A DNA stretch of 5,489 bases, taken from JANLQX01 sp043775075. GTDB taxonomy: Bacteria; Actinomycetota; Acidimicrobiia; Acidimicrobiales; JANYDT01. This document shows, one piece after another, positions 1 through 5,489 of this stretch; the first letter of the stretch is position 1, and each line of letters opens with the position of its first letter. A program made the position numbers and the translations under genes. Where the stretch lies: positions 1-5,489 of the forward strand of contig JAYVSS010000065.1 in NCBI GenBank assembly GCA_043775075.1, in the 5' to 3' direction. Below the pieces are notes generated by a model. The model was not told the origin of the DNA and made no database searches. It worked only from the letters and a program-made list of their open reading frames with translations.

Positions 1-43
1 CCGTCCGCACCGGAGGTCGCGACGCGACTGGGAGACTGCGAGG

Positions 44-1471
44 ATGACGACCGAGGGTGCTCGAAACACGGGGATGCACGACTGGGATGCCGGGACCGAT
101 CTCCTCGCCCAGTCGATTGTGGGGTACGCCGTGGAGCGGTTGAAGACGCCGAAGGACCCGCTCTGGGGTGCTCATCCGGCGGAGGAATTGGCCCATGTCC
201 TCGCTTCCACGATTCGTCCCGAAGGAATCGGTGGCCACGAGGCGCTACGCCTCTTTCGTGATGTGCTGCTGCCGTCGTGTCGTTCGATGGACGATCCGCT
301 GAACCTCGCCTACGTGCCCACCGCGCCGACGCCGGCGGCCACGATGTTCGATCTTGTCGTGTCCGCTTCGTCGATCTTTGCCGGGGTCTGGGACGCCGGT
401 GCCGGGGCGATTGCCGCCGAGAACCGGGCGATCCGGTGGCTGGCGGACCTGGCTGGCTACCCGGCTAACGCCGGTGGCGTGTTCGTGTCCGGCGGCTCGG
501 CGGCGAACCTTTCGGCGTTGGTCACCGCACGCCACACCTGGCGCGCACGCCGGGATGACCCTGAGACCAACACGGCGCGAGCGGTGGTTGCGGTGACGAC
601 CGAGGTGCATGCATCCGTTCGTTCCGCGGCGAACGTAATGGACATTGATGTGATCACTGTCGATGTCGACGAACGCGGGCGTATGACTCGCGCCGCGCTG
701 GAGTCTGCTGTTGAACGAGACGGTCGCGAGGTGTTCGCCGTGGTCGTGTCCGCGGGCACGACCAACGCCGGCATGGTCGACGAATTGCCCGAAATTGCCG
801 AATGGTGTCGGCCGAAAAATATATGGGTACATGTTGATGGCGCCTACGGAATCGCCGGGCTGTGCTCGAAGACGGCGCGTCGCTACTTCGACGGGATTGA
901 GCTCACCGACAGCTTCGGTGTCGACCCTCACAAGTGGCTCTTCGCTCCGTACGATTGCGCCGCACTTGTGTATCGCGATCCGTCAGTCGCCGCAGCCGCG
1001 CACGCGCAGCACGGCGACTATCTCGACGAAATCGATCGCCGTCAGTGGAACCCGAGCGACTACGCCTATCACCTGTCGCGGCGAGCCCGCGGGCTGCCGC
1101 TGTGGTTCTCCCTCGCCACGTACGGAACCGATGCCTATGCCCGAGCGGTGGAAACCACGGTTCAGGTTTCGTACGCGTTTGCCGAAGAATTGGCGCGTCG
1201 GCCGTCGTTCATCTTGTTGGTTGAACCGATGCTGTCGGTCGTCTTGTTCTCGGTTGTCGGATGGACGAAATTGGACTACGGCGCTTGGAGCGCGACTCGG
1301 GCTAAGGAAGGTTTCGTGTTGATCGTTCCCACCACGTGGAAAGGCGAGCTGTGCCTGCGGGTCTGCGTCGTCAACCCGAAGACGACGTTCACCCAGCTGG
1401 CGTCGATCCTCGACGACGTGGAGCGGTGGCCGTCGACGTCGGATTCTTCGTCGCCTTTGCCTTGGTCGTGA
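44..1471 (+). CDS. PLP-dependent group II decarboxylase family protein
   Basis: This 475-residue protein is a fold-type I pyridoxal-phosphate enzyme of the group II (aromatic amino acid/glutamate) decarboxylase family, cytoplasmic, predicted to remove CO2 from an amino acid. Visible family landmarks are the phosphate-binding VSGGSAANLSAL (about 148-159), H189 in TTEVHASVRSA (cofactor-ring stacking position), SAGTTNAG (236-243), HVDGAYG (263-269) with D265 for the pyridine nitrogen, and VDPHKW (293-298) with Schiff-base lysine K297. RRARGLPLWFSLATYG (346-361) and the C-terminal LRVCVVNPKTT (438-448) are also typical. Length matches bacterial members (about 450-500). The ATG at 44 is preceded by GGGAG at 30-34 with 9-nt spacing. 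The frame stays open to the window edge, so a more distant start is not excluded, but there is no other start codon in 2-43. The last 27 residues are encoded antisense to the end of the converging acyltransferase gene, and the stop lies inside a tandem repeat. The family is secure. The substrate cannot be told from motifs, and some relatives are amino acid lyases or aldehyde synthases. Confidence 0.9.
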   Translation: MTTEGARNTGMHDWDAGTDLLAQSIVGYAVERLKTPKDPLWGAHPAEELAHVLASTIRPEGIGGHEALRLFRDVLLPSCRSMDDPLNLAYVPTAPTPAATMFDLVVSASSIFAGVWDAGAGAIAAENRAIRWLADLAGYPANAGGVFVSGGSAANLSALVTARHTWRARRDDPETNTARAVVAVTTEVHASVRSAANVMDIDVITVDVDERGRMTRAALESAVERDGREVFAVVVSAGTTNAGMVDELPEIAEWCRPKNIWVHVDGAYGIAGLCSKTARRYFDGIELTDSFGVDPHKWLFAPYDCAALVYRDPSVAAAAHAQHGDYLDEIDRRQWNPSDYAYHLSRRARGLPLWFSLATYGTDAYARAVETTVQVSYAFAEELARRPSFILLVEPMLSVVLFSVVGWTKLDYGAWSATRAKEGFVLIVPTTWKGELCLRVCVVNPKTTFTQLASILDDVERWPSTSDSSSPLPWS

Positions 1472-3008
1472 CCTTTGCCTTGGTCGTGGCCTCTGCCTTT
1501 GCCGTGACCTTTGCCTTTGTCGTGGCCTTCGTTGGTGCGGGGTGTAGCCCGGCGGCAATCATGAGGACCTCGATTTCCGCGATGTGGAGATCAACCATGT
1601 CCCACAGGTCGGGCACGAGCTCACGGCAGGCGACGAGTCCGAAGTCGAGCCGGTCCATGTAACTGTGCACGGTGATGTTGAGTCCCATGCCGTCGGTCAC
1701 GATAGACACCGGGATGTAGTTCTCCATCTGCGAGCCAGCAAAGTACAGCGCCTTGCGCGGGCCTGGCACGTTAGAAATGACGACGTTCGTCGGCAGGTTC
1801 ACGAGGTCCGCGAGACGCAGTCGCGACGCCAACCGCAGGGCCGAGGCGGCGACGACGGGGGAGGTGGCCTGGGTGGCTTCCACGAGCGCGTCAGCTGGAA
1901 CCAATTCGAACTGGCGCTTGGCCGCCGCCATCGCGTCGCGACACAACGCGACCCGTTGCAGGGGATCGTCGCAGTTCGTCGGAAGGTCGGCGATGATTCC
2001 CGATACCCGGTTGCTCCAGACGTCGGTTTCGTCGCCAGTGCGAATGGATACTGGCACCATGGCCCGCAGAGGCTTGTCGGGCAGGGCGTTGTGTTTCAGA
2101 AGATAAGCGCGCAGTGCACCCGTACAGACCGCCATCACCACGTCGTTTAGCGTGCCGCCCGTTGCTTCCTTCAGCCGTTTCAGATCGTCGAGCGACGCCG
2201 AACGCATGGCGAATCGACGGTGCGCAGTGATCGTTCGGTTCCACGGCGTGGGCGGAGCCGGAGTGAGGGGCATGGAGACGATGCGCTCGTTTTCTGGGCC
2301 TTCAGCAGCATCGCGGTTGACGATCGTTTTAATAAGTGCACGTGCTTGTGTGGCGGCGCTGCTAACACTCGTGACGCCGACGGCGGCGGCCAAGGTCTGG
2401 ACCATGCGGAGTTGCAGCCGGGCGTTCTTGACCGGGTTCAATGTGAGATTGGCGACGGTCCGTCTGAGCAGGTCAAGGTCGCTGGGAATGGGTTCGCCCT
2501 GCCATAGGGTGCATTCGCCAGGTGGCGGGGCGTCGGGCGTTGTATCGGTGAGCATGTTCAACAGGATGACGCCCGCCGCGCCGTCGATCGTGGCGTGATG
2601 GTATTTCGCCAGCAGACCCCACCGATTATCGGGGAGCCCCTCGACGACGTACACCTCCCATAGCGGTCGAGAACGATCCATAGGACGGCCAATTATGCGC
2701 GCCACCTGCTCGGCCAATTGCTGGTCGTTGCCGGGCGGTGGAATGCCGATGTGACGCACGTGGAAGTCGAGGTCGAAGTCCTCGTCGTCCACCCAATACG
2801 GATGGTCGAGGTTGAATGGCACTTCGGCCAGGCGACGACGGAGCGGCTCAACGTCGCCGACCATCGACGCGAATTTGGCGTACACATGTTCGAACGGATC
2901 CCAATCCGGCGATGGTCGACGGTAGATACCAAGACCGTTCACATGCCCAAACGTGGTGGGCGTTTCCATGTAGAGAAAGCTGGCATCAAGTCCGGTCAGT
3001 TGCTTCAC
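1389..3008 (-). CDS. WS/DGAT-family O-acyltransferase with lysine-rich C-terminal tail
   Basis: The 539-residue product belongs to the wax ester synthase/acyl-CoA:diacylglycerol acyltransferase family, which joins an acyl-CoA to a diacylglycerol or long-chain alcohol to make storage triacylglycerol or wax ester at the membrane/lipid-droplet surface. Evidence: the N-terminus MKQLTGLDASFLYMETP, PLW at 115-117, the catalytic HHxxxDG motif as HHATIDG at 137-143, GGTLNDVVMAV at 284-294 (ND motif), and NVVISNVPGP at 408-417, typical of the C-terminal WSD domain. The family core ends near residue 489. The remaining 50 residues are a K/A/T-rich tail (9 Lys, 3 Arg, 1 Glu) containing four hexads of ATTKAK type at 495-518. 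The start is GTG at 3008 with GAGGAG 5 nt upstream. It lies 141 bp downstream of the MFS gene and may be in the same operon. Its 3' end overlaps the convergent decarboxylase gene by 83 bp. Actual acceptor preference (TAG, wax or other ester) is not visible. Confidence 0.93.
   Translation of the reverse strand: MKQLTGLDASFLYMETPTTFGHVNGLGIYRRPSPDWDPFEHVYAKFASMVGDVEPLRRRLAEVPFNLDHPYWVDDEDFDLDFHVRHIGIPPPGNDQQLAEQVARIIGRPMDRSRPLWEVYVVEGLPDNRWGLLAKYHHATIDGAAGVILLNMLTDTTPDAPPPGECTLWQGEPIPSDLDLLRRTVANLTLNPVKNARLQLRMVQTLAAAVGVTSVSSAATQARALIKTIVNRDAAEGPENERIVSMPLTPAPPTPWNRTITAHRRFAMRSASLDDLKRLKEATGGTLNDVVMAVCTGALRAYLLKHNALPDKPLRAMVPVSIRTGDETDVWSNRVSGIIADLPTNCDDPLQRVALCRDAMAAAKRQFELVPADALVEATQATSPVVAASALRLASRLRLADLVNLPTNVVISNVPGPRKALYFAGSQMENYIPVSIVTDGMGLNITVHSYMDRLDFGLVACRELVPDLWDMVDLHIAEIEVLMIAAGLHPAPTKATTKAKVTAKAEATTKAKVTTKAKATKNPTSTATAPRRRGSTPAG
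1453..1524. repeat. Four 18-bp tandem repeats at the convergent gene junction
   Basis: Four consecutive 18-bp units of the form RCCTTTGCCTTGGTCGTG occupy 1453-1470, 1471-1488, 1489-1506 and 1507-1524. Units 1 and 2 differ at one base, unit 4 differs from unit 2 at one base, and unit 3 differs from unit 2 at four bases. A more degenerate fifth unit may follow. Being a multiple of 3, each unit adds six residues (ATTKAK/VTTKAK type) to the acyltransferase tail on the minus strand. On the plus strand the TGA at 1469-1471, which ends the decarboxylase gene, straddles the unit 1/unit 2 boundary. The array probably expanded by slippage or unequal exchange. Confidence 0.85.
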
Positions 3009-3013
3009 TGCGT

Positions 3014-3019
3014 CTCCTC
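3014..3019 (-). promoter_or_regulatory. Ribosome binding site of the WS/DGAT gene
   Basis: The minus strand reads GAGGAG-ACGCA-GTG, a strong Shine-Dalgarno sequence 5 nt before the GTG at 3008. It supports this non-ATG start, together with the protein's canonical N-terminus (KQLTGLDASFLY), which begins directly at that codon. Confidence 0.8.
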
Positions 3020-3064
3020 GTCGGGCCCGGCGATCTTGGTGACCGCGACCTCACGGCGAGTCTG

Positions 3065-3109
3065 CCACCAACTAACGTGACGTGCGCCACATGCCGTTCT
3101 AGTTGGTGG
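3065..3109 (-). other. Inverted repeat / possible hairpin upstream of WS/DGAT
   Basis: CCACCAACTA at 3065-3074 is the exact reverse complement of TAGTTGGTGG at 3100-3109, giving a 10-bp stem with a 25-nt loop in the MFS-WS/DGAT gap. The 3065-3074 arm also pairs equally with the second copy at 3151-3160, which covers the MFS stop codon. There is no U-run after the stem, so a classical intrinsic terminator is not supported. It could be a weak attenuator or mRNA-processing structure, or just a by-product of repeat duplication. Confidence 0.4.
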
Positions 3110-3127
3110 GCATAGCAGCCAGGCCGC
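3093..3127. repeat. 35-bp direct repeat, copy 1 (intergenic)
   Basis: This 35-bp sequence is identical to 3144-3178. The copies are separated by 16 bp, so the offset is 51 bp. This copy lies in the gap between the MFS and WS/DGAT genes and repeats the last codons and stop of the MFS gene (read on the minus strand as GLAAMPTN-stop). The flanks outside the 35 bp do not match. Confidence 0.9.
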
Positions 3128-3143
3128 CCTGTTGTTGGCCGGC

Positions 3144-3178
3144 GCCGTTCTAGTTGGTGGGCATAGCAGCCAGGCCGC
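3144..3178. repeat. 35-bp direct repeat, copy 2 (3' end of MFS gene)
   Basis: This copy, identical to 3093-3127, includes the final eight MFS codons (GLAAMPTN), the TAG stop at 3150-3152 and 6 nt beyond it. Because the offset of 51 bp is a multiple of 3, copy 1 lies in the same reading frame after the stop codon. Confidence 0.9.
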
Positions 3179-4421
3179 GATCCAATGCGCGCTGCGACGC
3201 CATGTCGCCTGTCCCAATCGCTCGCCACTGGCGGTTCACGACTACAAGAGAAAGCCCGAGCATCACCAGAGCGGCGCACCCGGCGACGAGGAGCGCGGTG
3301 TGCAGGCTGGTGGCGTCAGCCAGCGCGCCCATCCAGATCACGCCCATGCCGTACGCCGTGCCAACCGAAGCGGAGAAAAGCGAGGCGATGCGGCCCCGCT
3401 CCGCCGGCGGCGAATCACGCATGATCACCGAATGCACCGTGACGAACCCGGCGATATACGAGCCACCGAGGGGCGCAACAAGCGCCACGGCAAGCGGAGT
3501 CGAGTTGACTTGCGAAAGAACCAGGGTGAAAAACGCTCCGGCAGTGAGGAGACCGAACGCCGCTCGCGGTCGACCGATACGGGCGACGACCGAGGTGACA
3601 GCGAGCGAACCGAGGAGGCTGCCGATGCCGAACGAGATAAACAGCGCGCTTACCGTCGTGGAGTCGCCGTGAAGAATCTTGGTGGCGAGGATCGGCACCA
3701 TGCCGATAAGCGGAGCGAGACTAATTTGACTTGCTATGCACACTTGGTACGCAAACAGCGCATTTCGAGAGGAGCGCAGCGAACGCACACCTTGACGAAG
3801 ACGGGCGAGGACCGAGTCGTCGATATCAGTGGCGTGAGGCGCGAAAGATCGTCGAACAGTAAGAAGGGCGAGGAACAGCACGGCGAAGCTCACGGCGTTC
3901 GCCGCGATGCACCATGTGGCCCCGACACCTCGAATGAGCAATGTGGCGATCATCGGCCCGACGATGCGTCCGGAGTTCCAGGAAACACTCCCGAGCGACG
4001 CCGCCCCGAGGAGCGCCTCCTTCGACACCAGATCAGGAGTCATTGAGGCGGACACGGGATTGGCCAACGAGCCGACGATGCCCTGCCCAAAGACCAGAAG
4101 GGTGAGCGTCGCTGATCCGGCCCCGGCCGCAACGGCGAACGCCAGCCCGGTCGCCGCTACCGCCTGCAGCGCCAGGATCGTCATGAGGACTTTGCGCCGG
4201 TCGTACCGGTCCGCCAACACTCCGCCGATCGGCGACGAAACGAGTTGGGGCGAGAACGTCGCCGCCGCGACCAGCCCTGTCTGCAACGCGCTTCCCGTCC
4301 GCGAGGCGATAAGTGTGCTTACCGTCATCAACTGCATCCAGGTGCCGATGTCGGATACCGCCCCGCAGATCCACACCTTGCGGAAATCGCGGTTCGTCGC
4401 CAGCACCCGCTGGGGTGACAT
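3150..4421 (-). CDS. MFS transporter (12-TM, EntS-like MFS_3 type)
   Basis: The 423-residue protein is an integral membrane permease of the major facilitator superfamily, most like the putative proton-driven exporters of the MFS_3 (enterobactin exporter-like) group. Hydrophobic segments are spaced as 6+6 helices (roughly 13-36, 46-69, 78-100, 104-122, 138-160, 165-188, then 223-245, 256-279, 286-303, 309-332, 347-370, 374-396) around a polar central loop at 189-222. The MFS motif A signature follows TM2 as GVLADRYDRRK (67-77). NRDFRKVWICGAVSDIGTWMQ at the N-terminus is typical of the group. I chose the ATG at 4421, which places the conserved NRDF ten residues in. It lacks a clear SD. The frame is open to a GTG at 4553, but the extra 44 residues are Arg/Ser/Gly-rich with rare codons (ATA, ACA, AGA, AGG) and look noncoding. 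It lies between a crotonase gene and an acyltransferase gene on the same strand, so a lipid or lipid-linked substrate is possible. The substrate is unknown. Confidence 0.88.
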   Translation of the reverse strand: MSPQRVLATNRDFRKVWICGAVSDIGTWMQLMTVSTLIASRTGSALQTGLVAAATFSPQLVSSPIGGVLADRYDRRKVLMTILALQAVAATGLAFAVAAGAGSATLTLLVFGQGIVGSLANPVSASMTPDLVSKEALLGAASLGSVSWNSGRIVGPMIATLLIRGVGATWCIAANAVSFAVLFLALLTVRRSFAPHATDIDDSVLARLRQGVRSLRSSRNALFAYQVCIASQISLAPLIGMVPILATKILHGDSTTVSALFISFGIGSLLGSLAVTSVVARIGRPRAAFGLLTAGAFFTLVLSQVNSTPLAVALVAPLGGSYIAGFVTVHSVIMRDSPPAERGRIASLFSASVGTAYGMGVIWMGALADATSLHTALLVAGCAALVMLGLSLVVVNRQWRAIGTGDMASQRALDRGLAAMPTN

Positions 4422-4500
4422 CGGTCTGCCGGCGACTACCGCTGATGACCTGCCCCCGCTCGGCCCATGGGCGGAGACGGGAGAACGGCGCACTCCGCCT

Positions 4501-4506
4501 ATTGTA
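4501..4506 (-). promoter_or_regulatory. Weak -10-like box upstream of the MFS gene
   Basis: TACAAT on the minus strand (5 of 6 matches to TATAAT) lies about 80 bp upstream of the MFS ATG at 4421. No good -35 is present at 16-18 bp. Actinobacterial promoters often show only the -10, so it could drive the MFS gene from a start near 4494. A chance match is quite possible. Apart from this, the 159-bp stretch 4422-4580 shows nothing but the unlikely N-terminal extension of the MFS frame. Confidence 0.25.
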
Positions 4507-4580
4507 CGGCGGCGCTGGCGCTCACTCCCCAGGTTTTCGCGGTCATCGGCCACGTCGCCGCAGCGGCCTCACTGGCGGAT

Positions 4581-5375
4581 TTATAGATCGACGAAAGAAC
4601 CGCCGCGACCCTTTCCATCACGGAACCGGGCCGCGCCGGCCAGCGTCTCCCCACTGGCGATGGTGGCGAGTCCCAGCTCAGTTTCGTGGAGGAGCGCAGC
4701 CGGTTCGTCGAGCGACCACTGGTCAATTACCGATCTGTGGTCGTTGCGCAGGCATAGTTGTGGCAGACGCACGAGGTCCTCGGCCAGCGCCAGAGCACCG
4801 TCGAACGCACCACCTGGGGGAGTGGAACGGTTGACCAACCCCATACGGACGGCCTCGTCGCCACGGACTCCGCGTCCGGTCAGGATGAGATCCATGGCGT
4901 GAGATTGCCCGATGAGGCGGGGGAGGCGAACGGTCCCGCCATCCACGAGGGGCACACCGAAGCGTCGGCAGAAGACCCCGAAGGTGGCGTCGGTGGCCGC
5001 CACCCGGAGGTCGCACCACACCGCCAACTCCAACCCACCAGCGACGGCATGCCCCTCCACCGCAGCGATCACCGGTTTGCGCATTTGCAGGCGGGTTGGT
5101 CCCATCGGTCCCCGCTCGTTCATGGCGGCGATCACCCGATTCCCGCGGCCGGTGGCCACGGCTTTGAGGTCGGCTCCGGCGCAAAACGTGCCGCCGGCGC
5201 CTGTCAGGATCGCCACGTCGAGATCGTCGTTGGCGTCGAAGGATTCGAATGCGACGCACAGCGCGTCGGCGGTAGGTCGGTCCACGGCATTACGGACCCC
5301 GGGGCGGTTGATCGTCACCACAATGACCCGACCAATGGTTTCGACACTGACTGTCGACGGAACTTGGTCGGACAT
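4581..5375 (-). CDS. Enoyl-CoA hydratase/isomerase (crotonase) family protein
   Basis: The 264-residue protein is a crotonase-fold enzyme acting on acyl-CoA thioesters in the cytoplasm. The two oxyanion-hole regions are clear: GTFCAGADLKAV (62-73) and EGHAVAGGLELAVWCDLRVA (107-126). The glutamate matching rat mitochondrial hydratase E144 is present as E116. At the position of the second catalytic glutamate (rat E164, in FGQPE) this protein has FGVFC, so C136 replaces Glu. FGVFCRRFGVPLVDGGTVRLPRLIG (132-156) is a pattern I recognise from an actinobacterial crotonase subgroup. Length fits the family (about 260). The start was set at the ATG at 5375 (MSDQVPS), preceded by GGGAG at 5-nt spacing. 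An in-frame start at 5435 adds 20 non-conserved residues, overlaps the divergent gene start and is unlikely. It is first in the minus-strand cluster. Because of the missing Glu it may be an isomerase, hydrolase or other crotonase rather than a beta-oxidation hydratase. Confidence 0.92.
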   Translation of the reverse strand: MSDQVPSTVSVETIGRVIVVTINRPGVRNAVDRPTADALCVAFESFDANDDLDVAILTGAGGTFCAGADLKAVATGRGNRVIAAMNERGPMGPTRLQMRKPVIAAVEGHAVAGGLELAVWCDLRVAATDATFGVFCRRFGVPLVDGGTVRLPRLIGQSHAMDLILTGRGVRGDEAVRMGLVNRSTPPGGAFDGALALAEDLVRLPQLCLRNDHRSVIDQWSLDEPAALLHETELGLATIASGETLAGAARFRDGKGRGGSFVDL

Positions 5376-5380
5376 CGGAA

Positions 5381-5385
5381 CTCCC
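5381..5385 (-). promoter_or_regulatory. Ribosome binding site of the crotonase gene
   Basis: The minus strand reads GGGAG-TTCCG-ATG, with 5-nt spacing to the ATG at 5375. This site favours the shorter start over the in-frame alternative at 5435. Confidence 0.7.
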
Positions 5386-5412
5386 GAAAACGTGCGGTAG
5401 GAATGAGGTCGT

Positions 5413-5489
5413 ATGAGTATGCCCGACGGTGCCAAATCGCTCGCTCTCGCCGGCCTCCTTGTTCTCGCCGTCGCTGTGATGCCGGCGAA
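5413..5489 (+). CDS. 5' fragment of a probable secreted or membrane protein
   Basis: A divergent frame opens at ATG 5413 and runs off the window after 25 codons. It reads MSMPDGAK followed by the hydrophobic stretch SLALAGLLVLAVAVM, which ends in PA. A short N-region with one lysine plus a hydrophobic core of about 15 residues looks like a Sec signal peptide or an N-terminal membrane anchor. GAGG at 5405-5408 lies 4 nt before this ATG and 10 nt before a second in-frame ATG at 5419, either of which could be used. Only 37 bp separate it from the crotonase start, so the two divergent genes would have to share or overlap control sequences. Function cannot be assigned from the fragment. Confidence 0.6.
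   Translation, partial: MSMPDGAKSLALAGLLVLAVAVMPA

Noticed and set aside
1389..1540. Bidirectional terminator between the convergent genes
   Set aside because: Only very short inverted pieces such as GGTC-GT-GACC (1464-1473) are present, without a U-run. The stretch is explained by tandem repeats and overlapping coding ends.
983..1558. 191-residue minus-strand frame with an RQRQRPRPRQR-rich start
   Set aside because: This is another frame of the 18-bp repeat array followed by the antisense of the decarboxylase. The acyltransferase frame explains the same DNA with conserved motifs.
3093..3178. CRISPR-like pair of repeats with a spacer
   Set aside because: There are only two copies with a 16-bp spacer, one copy is part of a coding sequence, and no cas genes are nearby.
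3093..3178. Attachment-site duplication of an integrative element
   Set aside because: Direct repeats at a gene's 3' end resemble att sites, but only 16 bp lie between the copies and there is no integrase or tRNA, so nothing is inserted.
3005..3217. 70-residue minus-strand frame ending in a GTGA overlap with the WS/DGAT start
   Set aside because: It lies partly over the MFS 3' end in another frame, its content (two AWLLCPPTRT copies) is simply the 35-bp repeat translated, and no family resemblance is visible.
3132..4046. Long plus-strand frame (304 residues) antisense to the MFS gene
   Set aside because: It is extremely Arg/Glu/Gly/Asp-rich without motifs, as expected from the antisense shadow of a high-GC membrane-protein gene.
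3770..4700. 12-bp match GAGGAGCGCAGC at 3770-3781 and 4689-4700
   Set aside because: A 12-bp repeat in 5.5 kb of GC-rich coding DNA is expected about once by chance, and both copies lie within coding sequence.
3907..4902. 331-residue plus-strand frame across the MFS and crotonase genes
   Set aside because: It is antisense to two well-supported genes, has no recognisable domain, and its Ser/Arg/Pro/Thr composition is typical of shadow frames.

Overview
The window is high-GC DNA with dense coding, GTG as well as ATG starts, and AGGAG/GGGAG-type ribosome binding sites. Gene content (a WS/DGAT acyltransferase and a crotonase carrying the FGVFCRR...GVPLVDGGTVRLPRLIG signature) points to an actinobacterium of the kind that stores neutral lipid, such as a mycobacterial relative or a member of Acidimicrobiia. 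I cannot resolve the lineage further from sequence alone. No RNA genes, CRISPR array, insertion sequence or phage genes were seen.

Layout. (1) 44-1471, plus strand: a group II PLP-dependent decarboxylase-like enzyme, possibly the last gene of an operon entering from the left, because its ATG sits in an ATGA context. (2) 1389-3008, minus strand: a WS/DGAT-family acyltransferase with a lysine-rich repetitive C-terminal tail that runs antisense through the end of the decarboxylase gene. The two genes converge and overlap by 83 bp, and four 18-bp tandem repeats lie at the junction. (3) 3009-3149: a gap of 141 bp with one of two 35-bp direct repeats (the other covers the end of the next gene) and an inverted partial copy. 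(4) 3150-4421, minus: a 12-TM MFS transporter. (5) 4422-4580: a spacer that holds only an in-frame upstream extension and a weak -10-like box. (6) 4581-5375, minus: a crotonase-family enzyme. (7) 5413-5489, plus: the beginning of a divergent, probably secreted or membrane-anchored protein cut by the window edge.

The three minus-strand genes lie in the order crotonase, MFS exporter, WS/DGAT acyltransferase and may be co-transcribed. A shared theme of acyl-CoA modification, transport and ester formation is plausible but is inference. The decarboxylase is convergent and need not be functionally linked.

The families are all known, and I see no convincing new biological system. The most unusual signals are the repeat-built overlapping gene ends at 1389-1538 and the in-frame duplication of the MFS gene's 3' end at 3093-3178, with an inverted piece that could form alternative hairpins.
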